Origin: an uncultured Lacinutrix sp.
GTDB taxonomy: Bacteria; Bacteroidota; Bacteroidia; Flavobacteriales; Flavobacteriaceae
Direction: 5' to 3'
DNA length: 64,000 bases
Assembly: GCF_947500325.1 (NCBI RefSeq)
Contig: NZ_CANMRQ010000003.1
Location: 124,001-188,000 of the forward strand
The first letter of the stretch is position 1. The number at the start of each line of letters is the position of its first letter. The notes beneath the pieces were generated by a model. That model ran no database searches, was not told where the DNA came from, and saw nothing but the letters and a program-made list of their open reading frames with translations. Position numbers and translations under genes: made by a program. Of this stretch, positions 16,782 through 28,200 are shown piece by piece.

Positions 16782-19700
16782 CTAGTGGACGACTTTTTTA
16801 ACTTTCTCTTTTCCGTTATTAAGCGTAGCTTTAATTAATAATACATTATTAGTTTTATTGATATTATCTAAACTAATTGTTGACAGATTAATGTTATTAA
16901 AACTGAATAACGTTCTTCCTATAACGTCATATACAACAATATCTTTAATAGTAGATCCTGCAGTCACATTAATAACATTGTTTTCTAATTCTATTATAAT
17001 TTCTGAATTCTCAATTACATCTTCAATTATTACTGAAGGATCTTTATAACGTAAAACAAAACGATTATTTATAATATTACTATTAGCTGTGAATATATAT
17101 GGGCTATTTAAAAGATTATGTAGGGTACCTGTCTCTAAGTCTTCAATAAAAATGTTTTGCGTTCTATTTTCAAACAATCCATCTAATTTATTGATACTAA
17201 TTGTATGCGCTCCTTCTTCATAGATAGACAAACCTAAAGCCACTGTATCATCATCATTAAAAGGTAGTTTCTTTCCTTGTATTACCATTTTTTCTTCTTC
17301 AATAAGGGAGTAAAAACTTTGAGAGTTAATTGACTTGTTAGTGTAAGCGTCATACAATCTATCTTTTTCATTAGTAGCATTTTCAACATAACCAATTAAA
17401 ACGCGGTTTAACAAACCAGAAGGTGCAACTAAATCTAACCAAATTCTATGTTTTTCAGTATCATTTTGATTAGTATTATTAGCTCTATAAAATTGATTAT
17501 TATTATAAGTTCTATCTCTTAAACTATTATTAAAAGTAACTGTTTCATTAGTACTAGCAGTCGATTCATTCATAAACACAAAGAAGCCTTGTCCTGCAGC
17601 AATTTCACCATTGAAACCTGGCGGTGTAGATCCAGTAGAGTTATAAGTAATATAATCTAAGCTACTATAGTTATAAACATAATCTGAATAAAACGGATCT
17701 GGATTAGCAGCACTAGGATCTATCAAGTGCGCCCATAAATAAACAGCGCCATCAATATTTGTATTGAGTGTCATAAAATCATCAGCATCTATGGCTGAAG
17801 GATATGGATTACCAATTAAATTCCAATTATCATCTTGATTTGTCACTAATGTAGAACTCGGGCCCATGTAATCTGCTCCCGTATAAGTACCTCTACTTAT
17901 AGGCATTAAAATCTCTCCATTGTTAGCAATTCCAATGAATGTTGCCGTATAATCTTGTGGTGTCGAGGTATATGTACTTGGTCCTCTAACGGCATAACCT
18001 TTACCTGCACTCATGTTTCCACTTGCACTAGCCCAATTACCAAAATTATTAGCTATTGTTGGTGTCCATTCCCAAATTAAACTGGCAGGAGTATTTGGAG
18101 AAACAGAAAGTATAGGAAAAGCATTTACTGGAGACGACCAATATACATAGTCTAATTTATTAATATTAGTCACTCTATCCATCGTTATATTTCCAACGTT
18201 ATTTACATCATTAACTTGAATAATACTTCCATCATCTTCCACAAATAAATCTCCATTATTCGCTATAGAAATAGCATCTACAACTGATAAGGTACAATCA
18301 GATTCAATAGTTAAATTTGCATCATCCTCAATTAATACACTCAATGCATCACCATCAAAAAGACTAGAAATAATAGGATCGTTTGCAGTTACCGGTATTT
18401 GTACACAATCTGTATTAATAGGAACTCCAGATGGCGTCCAATTCGCCGCTACTGCCCAATTAGAGCTAGTACTTCCATTCCATATTTTACTTGGTAGGAT
18501 TGTAACCGTCGTTTCATCAGTTTCAATTAAAGTAGAGCCATCACATAATGTATATACTACTTCTGCGGTATAAGTTGTTGTAGATGTAGGATTTACAGAT
18601 ATAGTATTTGTATTTCCTAAAGATGCTCCAGAAGTTCCTGAACCTTCGTACCATGTTAATTGAGTAATTGATGTTCCTGCAGGTACAAAACGCCATGCTT
18701 CATTAGTTACAGTCCAATCTGCATCTAAACCATTTCTACCGGGAGCAACAACTGCTTGTGTAGCATCATCATTTTGAATGCCAACTATAGCATTACCATC
18801 ATTCCAAGTGCCATCAATATTTTTTTCTTCTATATATACTTCAATAACATTTGTATTTTCATACAATACTATCATTCCTGTATATAGAATAGAGTTATCA
18901 CTATACATAGGAACATCATGCCAGGATGCGACTAGGGCTCTACAACCTGTATTAAGGGTTATTAATTCCCAACCTACTTCTCCTCCAACACTTGGATCGA
19001 TATCATGATAAACCCCATAAATAGTATTAGCAAATAAAGCATTTGCAGTACTTGGCAAATCATTACTAAACTGATAACCTGTACCACTGCCAGGTGTAGA
19101 AATATCAAAAGTAATTATACCATTAGACCCTATTAATACTTCATTATATGTATTACCATAAAAACAAAAATCAAACGGTAGGTTAACTACTGGAGACCAT
19201 ACATCATCACTATTTACACTTACAGGGTTAATAAGACATTCATATTGATATGGTGGTGCATAAGCAATAGACTCTACATTATAAGTAGAAGTATCTCCTA
19301 AATCTAGAAACGTTGCTTCTAAATCAATATTAGAAGACGCTGCGCTACAAGCTATAGAAGCAGGATCTACTCCATTTAATCCTAAACCTCCAGATACTAC
19401 AGATGGACACCCTAAAGTCGTTGTTCCTGTTCCTGGGCCGATAGCACAGTTAGGAACATATAAATACGTTGGGCCTACCCATACTCCATCACCTGTACCT
19501 CCACAATTTGCACGTACCCATACATAATAATCACCAGTTACTAAACCTGTTAAATTAGCTGTTGTTATTCCAGCAGCTGTACTACCTGTTGGAGTATCTG
19601 TTGGATTAGGTGCTAATGTACTAGTAGTAACATAATAATCATATCCATTAGAAGGTACTGGTGTTCCTTCAGTCCAACTTATAGTCGCTGTCGTTTGAGA

Positions 19701-20954
19701 GGTTGGTACAGCTGTTATCGAAGTAGGATTTCCCGAACAAGGTAAAGCAGAGGCTACATTAAATGTATAATCCTCGGTTTCACTATAAGTAATAACTCCA
19801 CAGGCAACCGGATCAGAATCAAAATAGTCGATACGAATACGCATCCTATGGTCTCCTATACTAGCAGAACTAGGCACTGTAAAAGTTCCCGTATTACTTG
19901 CATTATAACCTCCAGAAGCAAATACTTTTTCATCTGTATTATTAAAAGTAAAATCATCATTCCAATCAACCCATATATTAAATCCATGAGTACCTCCAAC
20001 AAAATCTGAAGAAAAACTTATACTCCCGTCATTAACTTGGCTTACAGATGCTGCGGTAAAGTTTCCATATCCACTAGTTGAATAACCAGATCCATTATTA
20101 GTTATATTAGCAATACCTCCTGAGGTAGAAAAATTATCTATATAATTAGTAGAATTAGAGCTTGTTGAAAGACAATATCCTGTAGAAAAAGAATATACTG
20201 ATGTCCATGAACTAAAACCATTAGTATCACAATCACTTCTAACATATAAATAGTAAATTGTATCTGCTGTTAAACCTGTAATGTTTTGAGAAGTGTTAGT
20301 TGTTGGTGTTCCTGCTCCAGTTGGTGGTGTAGAAACAGTAGATAATACATATTGATATCCATTAGAAGGAGCTATGCTTGGAGCTGTCCAATTAATAGTT
20401 GCAGATGTTAAAGTAATATTTGTAGCAGCATCTACAGTAGGTGCTAGACACACTAGACCTACAGCACAAATGTCGAAAGTTCCATTATTATTATTTCCTG
20501 CTTCCCAAAAACGAACATAGAGTGTATCTCCAGGTGTTAAACCCGTTCTATATATATATGGCATATTACCATTTGCACTACTATTATTATTACATTCTAA
20601 GAATGTTAAACTAGAACATGTACCAGAGTATAGTGCCATACCTCCATTTATAACAACTCCTGTATTAGTATCTAAAGTTATTTCTCCATTTGCTGGAACA
20701 ACCACAGAGAACCAAACATCTCCTCCTTGGTAATTTGCACATCCAGGATTAGCTATACCACTATCTGTAGCTGTAGCATTGGTATATGTCGAGAATACAC
20801 ATGTCGAATTCTGACTTAGAGGAATCGCAGTACAAGGTGTATCATTCGATGGTGGTAAGCCCTTATCTATTAAGCTATATGCATTACTAAAAGTGGTAAA
20901 AAAAACGTAGGTTAATAAAGTTAAAATAAATTTAACTTGGTAAAAATGATTCAT
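16782..20954 (-). CDS. Large secreted multidomain protein with T9SS sorting domain
   Basis: A 1390-residue cell-surface or secreted protein with no catalytic motif that I can see. In order: signal peptide (1-25); a PPC-like beta domain (about 40-165); FN3 (170-255); a GEVED domain (WVDWNDDFTFNNTDEKVF... ending SETEDYTF); FN3 (about 405-500); a nidogen-like segment with DVWSPVVNLPFDFCFYG; an Ig-like part; then a long flavobacterial module with SSPV, DNWNLIGNPYPSAID and GQGFFVF; and a C-terminal sorting domain of about 80 residues (IKDIVVYDVIGRTLFSF ... VKKVVH). The NRVLIGYVENATNEKDRLYD segment before the tail resembles what precedes type C T9SS signals, but I cannot decide between types A and C. 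Probably an adhesin or structural protein; it is transcribed alone. Confidence 0.75.
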   Translation of the reverse strand: MNHFYQVKFILTLLTYVFFTTFSNAYSLIDKGLPPSNDTPCTAIPLSQNSTCVFSTYTNATATDSGIANPGCANYQGGDVWFSVVVPANGEITLDTNTGVVINGGMALYSGTCSSLTFLECNNNSSANGNMPYIYRTGLTPGDTLYVRFWEAGNNNNGTFDICAVGLVCLAPTVDAATNITLTSATINWTAPSIAPSNGYQYVLSTVSTPPTGAGTPTTNTSQNITGLTADTIYYLYVRSDCDTNGFSSWTSVYSFSTGYCLSTSSNSTNYIDNFSTSGGIANITNNGSGYSTSGYGNFTAASVSQVNDGSISFSSDFVGGTHGFNIWVDWNDDFTFNNTDEKVFASGGYNASNTGTFTVPSSASIGDHRMRIRIDYFDSDPVACGVITYSETEDYTFNVASALPCSGNPTSITAVPTSQTTATISWTEGTPVPSNGYDYYVTTSTLAPNPTDTPTGSTAAGITTANLTGLVTGDYYVWVRANCGGTGDGVWVGPTYLYVPNCAIGPGTGTTTLGCPSVVSGGLGLNGVDPASIACSAASSNIDLEATFLDLGDTSTYNVESIAYAPPYQYECLINPVSVNSDDVWSPVVNLPFDFCFYGNTYNEVLIGSNGIITFDISTPGSGTGYQFSNDLPSTANALFANTIYGVYHDIDPSVGGEVGWELITLNTGCRALVASWHDVPMYSDNSILYTGMIVLYENTNVIEVYIEEKNIDGTWNDGNAIVGIQNDDATQAVVAPGRNGLDADWTVTNEAWRFVPAGTSITQLTWYEGSGTSGASLGNTNTISVNPTSTTTYTAEVVYTLCDGSTLIETDETTVTILPSKIWNGSTSSNWAVAANWTPSGVPINTDCVQIPVTANDPIISSLFDGDALSVLIEDDANLTIESDCTLSVVDAISIANNGDLFVEDDGSIIQVNDVNNVGNITMDRVTNINKLDYVYWSSPVNAFPILSVSPNTPASLIWEWTPTIANNFGNWASASGNMSAGKGYAVRGPSTYTSTPQDYTATFIGIANNGEILMPISRGTYTGADYMGPSSTLVTNQDDNWNLIGNPYPSAIDADDFMTLNTNIDGAVYLWAHLIDPSAANPDPFYSDYVYNYSSLDYITYNSTGSTPPGFNGEIAAGQGFFVFMNESTASTNETVTFNNSLRDRTYNNNQFYRANNTNQNDTEKHRIWLDLVAPSGLLNRVLIGYVENATNEKDRLYDAYTNKSINSQSFYSLIEEEKMVIQGKKLPFNDDDTVALGLSIYEEGAHTISINKLDGLFENRTQNIFIEDLETGTLHNLLNSPYIFTANSNIINNRFVLRYKDPSVIIEDVIENSEIIIELENNVINVTAGSTIKDIVVYDVIGRTLFSFNNINLSTISLDNINKTNNVLLIKATLNNGKEKVKKVVH

Positions 20955-21143
20955 AGAGATAGGTGGTGCTATTAGTTGATTGTAATTTACAAATATTCTC
21001 TTAATAAAAAGTTAAAATATTGAATTATTGTAAAAATAAACCGATTAAACTAACTTTATTATAGTTAAAATTACAAAATTGAATATTCATTCGTTAAAAA
21101 AAGATATTTTTTTAACATAATAATTCCTACTCTACAACCAATA

Positions 21144-22511
21144 CTATTTAAGTTTCATAAAGTAGCTTTTAGCCTCTTTCAATACTTTTGGAGCTAACAA
21201 TATAGTCGCTAACATTGTTGGTATTGCCATTAGAGCAAAAACACCATCAATTAAATTTAACATTAAACTTAAAGATGTCGTAGCCCCAAGAATAATACTA
21301 ATTATATAGAAATAATTAAAATAATGTTTATTATGTGCTCCAAATAAAAATGACGCACATTTCATTCCATAGTACGAATAGCTAAATAATGATGAAATAC
21401 TAAACACTGCAACACATAGCATCAATAAATATTTCCCTCCATATGGAATAGCTTGAGCAAAAGCCGATGCTGTTAAGCTTACTCCATTAGCATCACTAGT
21501 TTGCCAAACTCCTGTAACCAAAATAGCTAAAGCAGTTAATGTACAAACTATTAATGTATCTATAGCTGGGCCAAGCATAGCAACTAAACCTTCACGAATA
21601 GGCTCGCTTGTTTTTGCAGCTCCATGTGCCATTGGAGCTGTACCAATACCTGCTTCATTAGAGAAAGCACCTCTACGAATGCCTAAAAGAATTAATCCTC
21701 CAAGAATACCTCCAAAAAAAGAATCGCCTTTAAAATTATTTGCAGCAAATGCATCGGTAAAAATAAGTTTTATATAATGTGGTACTTCAGAAAAATTTAT
21801 AAACAGTATAATTAATACTAATATAAAGTATAAAATCACCATGCTTGGTACTAATTTAGAAGCTACTTTACTTATTCTATTTAAGCCTCCAAGAATTACC
21901 AAAGCAGTAAGAAAAACCAAAACTAACCCAATACTCAAATTCGAGAAAAAAGATATTTTAATTCCGTTTGGAGTTAATACAATATCATTTATTGCTTGTG
22001 TTAACTGATTAACATTAAAAACAGGTAGAACACCTATTAAGCCGGAAAAACAAAAGAAAGCTGCCAATGGTTTCCAATGCTTACCCAAACCTTCAATTAT
22101 AAAATACATTGGACCGCCTTGGATATCTCCATTACTATCTTTACCTCTGTACATAACTGCTAAAGAAGATGTGAAAAATTTTGTACTCATTCCAATTATA
22201 GCACTTATCCAAAGCCAAAAAATAGCTCCAGGGCCACCTATTGCAATTGCTACCGCTACACCAGAAATATTTCCCATACCAATAGTTGTAGATAAAGCTG
22301 TTGTTAAAGCTTGGAAATGTGTTATTTCACCTGGATCATCTGGATTGTCATACTTACCACGTAACACCTGAATGGCATGACCTAGGTACCTAAAAGGTAA
22401 AAACTTTGAATATATTATTAAAAATATCCCACCACCTATTAATATAATTAGTAAAGGTAAACCCCAAACAAATGAAGCAAAATCAGAAATAAATTGGTCT
22501 AGTTTTTCCAA
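21144..22511 (-). CDS. Alanine/glycine:cation symporter (AGCS family)
   Basis: A 455-residue inner-membrane amino-acid/sodium symporter with about ten hydrophobic helices. The AGCS signature GGPGAIFWLWISAIIGM is present near residue 90, preceded by TTIGMGNISGVA, with the GAFSNEAGIGTAPMAHGAA segment in the middle, as in AlsT/DagA-type alanine carriers. Alanine or glycine uptake is the family's usual role. The frame starts with TTG at 22509-22511 (protein MEKLDQFISDF): an in-frame stop lies one codon further upstream and no ATG occurs early enough, so TTG is very probably the true start. It is a single gene between two secreted-protein genes. Confidence 0.88.
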   Translation of the reverse strand: MEKLDQFISDFASFVWGLPLLIILIGGGIFLIIYSKFLPFRYLGHAIQVLRGKYDNPDDPGEITHFQALTTALSTTIGMGNISGVAVAIAIGGPGAIFWLWISAIIGMSTKFFTSSLAVMYRGKDSNGDIQGGPMYFIIEGLGKHWKPLAAFFCFSGLIGVLPVFNVNQLTQAINDIVLTPNGIKISFFSNLSIGLVLVFLTALVILGGLNRISKVASKLVPSMVILYFILVLIILFINFSEVPHYIKLIFTDAFAANNFKGDSFFGGILGGLILLGIRRGAFSNEAGIGTAPMAHGAAKTSEPIREGLVAMLGPAIDTLIVCTLTALAILVTGVWQTSDANGVSLTASAFAQAIPYGGKYLLMLCVAVFSISSLFSYSYYGMKCASFLFGAHNKHYFNYFYIISIILGATTSLSLMLNLIDGVFALMAIPTMLATILLAPKVLKEAKSYFMKLK

Positions 22512-22686
22512 AAGTTATGTTTTTATAAATGTAACAAAATGAATAGTTAATATTACAAAACATTTTTCCTCTTTCTATAATTTAATTATTAGAATATAAC
22601 AATATGGTAATCTTTTATTAATAAAAGTAGGGTGTCACTCATTTTAGATGTTAATATTATATTATAACCATAAAAAATATCTTAAA

Positions 22687-24999
22687 ATGAGATTAAAATT
22701 ATCTTTACTATTGTTATTATTTAGCATTACAACAATTATTAATGCTCAAGAACGTACGTGTGGTATGGTTGAATATATGCAGGAAAAAATGAAAGATCCT
22801 GAATATGTTAAACAATATCAGAAAACTCAAGCAAAATTTAAAGCTCAGTTAGAAAAGAATTTAGCAAATAAATCTTCATCAAGAATGATGGATCCTATTA
22901 TTATTCCAGTTGCAGTCCACTTCCCTAGTGGTGTGGAATCAGATAGAGCTTGTTTAGAAGCTTTAGCTCAAAATCAAATTGATATTTTAAATGCAGATTT
23001 TAATGGCACTAATGCAGATATTTCTAACTGGACAGCTGCACAACCATACTACCCAGGAGTTTCTACTGGTAATGCAAATTTTCTATTTTGTATAGCAACC
23101 ATGAATCATCCAACAGGTATAGATCCAGATATGGTAGAAGGTGGACCAGCAGTAACTATTGGGTATAATTTTGGAAGTGGTAGCGAAACAGATCCAGCTT
23201 GGGGTGGTTATATGAACTTTCTTGTAAAAGATATTGGTGCCGGATTATTAGGTTTTTCTCCTTTTCCTGGGAATGTAGCTGCAGGACAATCTGTAACCAT
23301 GAATTTAGGCGCTTTTGGCTCTGGGGCTGGATGTCCAAATTCTGGTATAGTCCCTGGCGCTCCTTATGATTTAGGTAGAACAGTTACACATGAATTAGGT
23401 CACTTTTATAATTTAGACCATACTTTTACAGGCTCTTGTTCGTCTGATGATGGTATTGCAGATACTCCAAATCAAAATGCTTCAAGTGGTGGATGTCCTG
23501 CTTTAGGATCTCAAGCGGGATGTGTTTCTGGTGAACAAGTATTATTTCAAAGTTATATGGATTACACCAATGATGCCTGCATGTTTATGTTTAGCTCAGG
23601 TCAAACAGATGTTGCAAGAGCTTTAGTAATGTCTTTAGAATCTACTTTTAAACCAAATGTAGTATCATGTAGTGCTGCTCCTGATTTTAACCTTACAGCT
23701 GCAAATACTTCACAAAATATATGTACACCAACTAATGAAGTAACCTATTCTATTAATTATGTAGCTACTGGTGGTAATACAGATACAACTACATTTTCTG
23801 CAACTAATTTGCCAGCTGGAGCAACTGCTTCTTTTAACCCTGCAACATTAAATGCAGACGGAACAACGACATTAACAGTAAGTAATTTAAGTGGTGTAGC
23901 CACTGGAAATTACGCTATAACTATTACTGGAACTGGAGTTACAACAAATACAATAAATGTTGATTTAGGTGTTGAGGGAGCTGCTCCATCTATTCCTACT
24001 CTAACTAGCCCTTCTAATGGGGCAACTGGAACAAGTATAGTAGTAAATTTAGATTGGAGTCCAATTGCCAGCGCAACTAGTTATACTGTTGAAACTGCAA
24101 CCGATTCTGGTTTTACTACAAATACAACCTCTGATACTGTTAACAGTGTTGGATTTAATACACCAACTCTACAGGAAATGACGCAATACTTTTGGAGAGT
24201 AAAATCTATTAATGGCTGCGGGGAATCTACTTACTCTTCAGTATACGATTTTACTACAGCTTCTATTTCATGTAGTACATATAACTCTACCCAAAACAAT
24301 ATTAACATTCCTGGTACTGGTAATAGTGCGCATGTTATAACTTCTACAATAAATATAACTGATGATACAACTATAACAGATCTAAATACAACAATTAATA
24401 TACAACATATTTGGGCTGGTGATATGGAGTTAATGTTAACTTCTCCTGCCGGAACTTCAGTTATTATGTTACCAAATAGTTTATGCGATGATGGTACAGA
24501 TGATATAGCTGTAACCTATGATGACCAAGCTGCTGGGCCTGTATCGTGTAGTACTACTGCCCCATGTGTAGGAGGCACTGCTCAACCTAGTAATCCTTTA
24601 TCTGCTTTTAATGGAGAGAATACTATTGGTGATTGGGTATTAACCGCTACTGATGGCTATCCATCTGCAGATGGTGGTGAGTTCTTAAATTTCTCAATTG
24701 AAATTTGTGGTGTAACATCTGCTTTGAGCGTTGATGAATTTAGTATAAGTAATTCTATTAAATTATGGCCAAATCCATCTAATGGAGATATAAACATCTC
24801 ATTTAATACTCAAAATAATGACAATGTTAATGTAAGTCTTTATGATTTAAGAGGCCGTATTATTAACAAGCAATCTTTTAATAATACGCCAGGAATATTT
24901 AATAAAACTATACAGTTTGGAGACTTAGAAAGTTCTGTTTATATATTGAGTGTAGAAAATGGAGGACAAATAATTAACAAACGAGTTATTATAGAATAA
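22687..24999 (+). CDS. Secreted M43 (pappalysin-like) metalloprotease with P-domain and T9SS tail
   Basis: A 770-residue zinc protease counted from ATG 22687. That start gives a normal signal peptide (MRLKLSLLLLLF ... NAQ); an in-frame ATG at 22648 would add 13 residues before it and is less likely. The propeptide region is short. The catalytic site is HELGHFYNLDH (HExxHxxxxxH) with the first zinc His at 235, and a Met-turn-like SYMDYTNDACMFMF follows. Downstream come an Ig-like module (TTFSATNLPAG), an FN3-like module, a proprotein-convertase P-domain (HIWAGDMELMLTSPAGT ... IGDWVLTATD) and a type A T9SS sorting domain (LWPNPSNGDINI ... INKRVIIE). The M43 family includes gelatinases and other extracellular proteases; the substrate is unknown. 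Confidence 0.85.
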   Translation: MRLKLSLLLLLFSITTIINAQERTCGMVEYMQEKMKDPEYVKQYQKTQAKFKAQLEKNLANKSSSRMMDPIIIPVAVHFPSGVESDRACLEALAQNQIDILNADFNGTNADISNWTAAQPYYPGVSTGNANFLFCIATMNHPTGIDPDMVEGGPAVTIGYNFGSGSETDPAWGGYMNFLVKDIGAGLLGFSPFPGNVAAGQSVTMNLGAFGSGAGCPNSGIVPGAPYDLGRTVTHELGHFYNLDHTFTGSCSSDDGIADTPNQNASSGGCPALGSQAGCVSGEQVLFQSYMDYTNDACMFMFSSGQTDVARALVMSLESTFKPNVVSCSAAPDFNLTAANTSQNICTPTNEVTYSINYVATGGNTDTTTFSATNLPAGATASFNPATLNADGTTTLTVSNLSGVATGNYAITITGTGVTTNTINVDLGVEGAAPSIPTLTSPSNGATGTSIVVNLDWSPIASATSYTVETATDSGFTTNTTSDTVNSVGFNTPTLQEMTQYFWRVKSINGCGESTYSSVYDFTTASISCSTYNSTQNNINIPGTGNSAHVITSTINITDDTTITDLNTTINIQHIWAGDMELMLTSPAGTSVIMLPNSLCDDGTDDIAVTYDDQAAGPVSCSTTAPCVGGTAQPSNPLSAFNGENTIGDWVLTATDGYPSADGGEFLNFSIEICGVTSALSVDEFSISNSIKLWPNPSNGDINISFNTQNNDNVNVSLYDLRGRIINKQSFNNTPGIFNKTIQFGDLESSVYILSVENGGQIINKRVIIE

Positions 25000-25010
25000 T
25001 ATAAAAACAT

Positions 25011-25067
25011 TATAACCAGATTAAAAAAAGGGCTCCTATTGGGAGCCCTTTTTTTAATCTGGTTATA
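25011..25067. terminator. Very long perfect hairpin terminator
   Basis: Two 26-base arms (25011-25036 and 25042-25067) are exactly complementary around a five-base loop (TATTG). The inner part GGGCTCC/GGAGCCC flanked by A7/T7 is an ordinary bidirectional terminator; the outer part TATAACCAGATT/AATCTGGTTATA extends it beyond what termination needs. It follows the M43 protease gene. Confidence 0.9.
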
Positions 25068-25233
25068 TATAATTCTAAATAAAAAACACTAAACAATAAA
25101 TTAAACTTATATATAAAAAATAGGGTAAACTAATTCTTAAGTGTTACTATATTATCCATGAATGAAGTAAATATAGAAAAATCTCTTATGGCTTATATTC
25201 ATGATATTTATTTAACCAAAAACATAATAATAA

Positions 25234-28200
25234 ATGAATTTAAAAATTACTTTTTCAAGTTTTTTCTTAGTTATGTTTAGTCTTATTGTTACTGCACAAG
25301 ATGGCATATGGACTAAAACGACTTTCAAAGAAAACACCAATGGCATCTCATTAAAAAACCTAGACAAGGATAACTCTGAAGTTTTCCAATTTAATATAGA
25401 AGGTTTCAAACAACAACTACAAGGTGCACCATTAAGAAATGCATCTCAAGGTAGATCTAATACCATTGTTTCTTTTCCAAGTATAGATGGTAAAATGCAA
25501 GAATTTAGAATTGTAGAAACCCAAATTTTCTCTTCTAACGATAATGCTGCAGACCATCCAGGAATTAAAACATATTTAGGATCAAGAGTAGATAATTCAG
25601 GAACTAGAGTAAGATTTAGTGTAACACCTTTAGGATTAAAAGGAATGATTTCTGAACCAGGAAAAGAAATGGTTTATATTCAACCAGTTACTAAAGTGTC
25701 TAATGGACAATACCTATTATATAACAGAACAGCAAAACTTAACTCTTCTGAAACATTTGAATGCTTAACAGAAGATATAGAAATCACTAAGCGAATTGTT
25801 AGTAGCGAAGTATCTAGAGATGCTAACGATCAATTATTAAGAACTTTTAGAATGGCTTGTTCTGTAACTCAAGAGTATACAACTTTTTGGGACGATGGCA
25901 ATGCAGCTAATGGAGATGCTAGAGCTGATGCTTTAGCACAAATGGTTTCAACTTTAGATAGAAATAATGAAGTATTTGAAGTAGATATGGCGATTACATT
26001 TGTTTTAGTTGATACAGCAGATGATCCAGCTTTAGATTTAGTATATTCAACAACAGTTCCAGATCCATATGGAACAAATTATAATGGAGACCTACAAGCA
26101 AATTTAACAGCTACAGTTGGAGAAGCAGATTATGACATTGGTCATTTATTAGTATTTGCTGGAAATAATGGTAATGCCGGATGTATAGGTTGTGTATGTG
26201 AAAACGGAAAAGGATCTGCTTTTTCTGCTCACCAGTTTACAGATAATGATGGCGGTCCATATATGGCAGACTTTTTTGATATAGATTATGTACCGCATGA
26301 AATTGGTCATCAAATGGGAGCTAATCATACTTATTCTCATGTTAACGAAGGAACTGGAGTAAATGCAGAACCTGGTAGTGGAACAACTATTATGGGATAT
26401 GCAGGTATTACAGGGCCTAGTGATGTTCAAGATCATAGTAATCCATATTTTCACTATTATAGTATCACGCAGGTATTAGACAATGTTGCTAATGCTCCAA
26501 ACAATTGTGCAGTAACTACAGCAATAACAAATAATCCTCCAGTAGCAAATGCAGGAGCAAATTTTGCAATTCCTAATGGTACAGCTTTTATATTAAAAGG
26601 AGCTGCAACAGACCCAGATGGAGGAGATACTTTAACGTATACTTGGGAACAAATAGATAGTGGCACTGTTCCAAATACTGTTTTTGGACCAACAAATACT
26701 GCAGGAGCAATGTTTAGATCTCGTCCACCGAGTACTTCACCAGATAGATATATGCCAATATATAGTAGAGTTTTAGCTGGAGAATTAACTGAATCTAATC
26801 CAGTTGAAACTGTTGCAAATACTTCTTGGGAAACAGTATCCACTGTAGCTAGAACATTAAATTTCGCATTAATAGTAAGAGATAGATCAGAAGCTGGAGG
26901 CGTTGGACAATCACCTCAAACAGATTTTGATGAAATGGTTGTAACTGTTGAAGGAGGAGCTCCTTTTACAGTAGTGACTCCACCAGCTTGGGGAAGTGGA
27001 AGTTCTCAAAATGTTATATGGAATGTAGGGTCTACAGATAATGCAACGATTAATTGCCAAACTGTAAATATTAAATTTTCTACAGATGGAGGAGCTACTT
27101 TTCCTACTACATTAGTAACAAACACACCTAATGACGGAACAGAGTCTATAACTGTTCCTGCAGTGGCAGATACTAGTAATGCAAGAATTTTAGTTGAAGC
27201 TGCAGATAATATTTTTTATGCATTGTCTGAAACATTTGATATTTCAAGTGCGCCTTCATTTGCTTTAAATAATACAAATGGCGCTCAAAGTGCATGTGGT
27301 ATAGATTCGGTATCATATGATGTTGATTTCTTTACTGTAAATGGTTTTTCTGAGACTACAACTTTTAGTGCTACTGGAAATCCAGCAGGATCTACTGTTG
27401 TGTTTTCTCCAACAACATTGAATGCAGATGGAACTACAGTTATGACTGTTAATGGTTTAATGGGAGCAACAGCAGGAGATTATACTATTGTAGTTACTGG
27501 TATGTCGGCTTCAGAAACTAAGACAGTTGATGTTATGCTTACAGTTGTAGATGGACTGTGTGCAGCTGCAGCAACTAATGCTGACGATGACAGGATTACT
27601 AGAGTAATATTTAACACCATTAATAATGTTACTTTAGATGCAAGTGCAGATGATCCTTATCAAGATTTCACTTCTATTTCAACTGATGTTGAAATAGGTT
27701 CATCTCATGATATGACAGTAAATGTTAATACTAATGGTGATTTCCCATATGTAATAAGTGCTTGGATTGATTGGAACCAAAATTGTATTTTTGATGCAAA
27801 CGAGAAATATAATTTAGGAACGGCTGCAAATGTTGTTGATGTTGCAACGAGTGACTCTCCTTATACTATAATGGTACCTGCTGATGCAATTCTAGGAACG
27901 ACTACTATGAGAGTCAGGATGGAAAACACACTATCTGACATAGATAGTCTTACACCATGTGGAACTGGTTTTTGGGGACAAGTAGAAGATTACTCTGTAA
28001 ATGTTACAGATGCTTTAAGTGTTGATGAATTTAGTCTTAATAACTTAAGTATTTATCCAAACCCAAATAATGGAGCGTTTAATGTTAAATTTAATACTAC
28101 ATCAAGCAATATAGATGTTGCAGTATTTGATATTAGAGGACGTTCAATTATTAACAACTCTTATAATACTACTTCTGGTGAATTTAACAAAGCAATTAAC

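Noticed and set aside
22648-22686. Longer N-terminus of the M43 protease from the upstream ATG
   Set aside because: It would place 13 mostly polar residues before an otherwise normal signal peptide; the ATG at 22687 gives a standard start.
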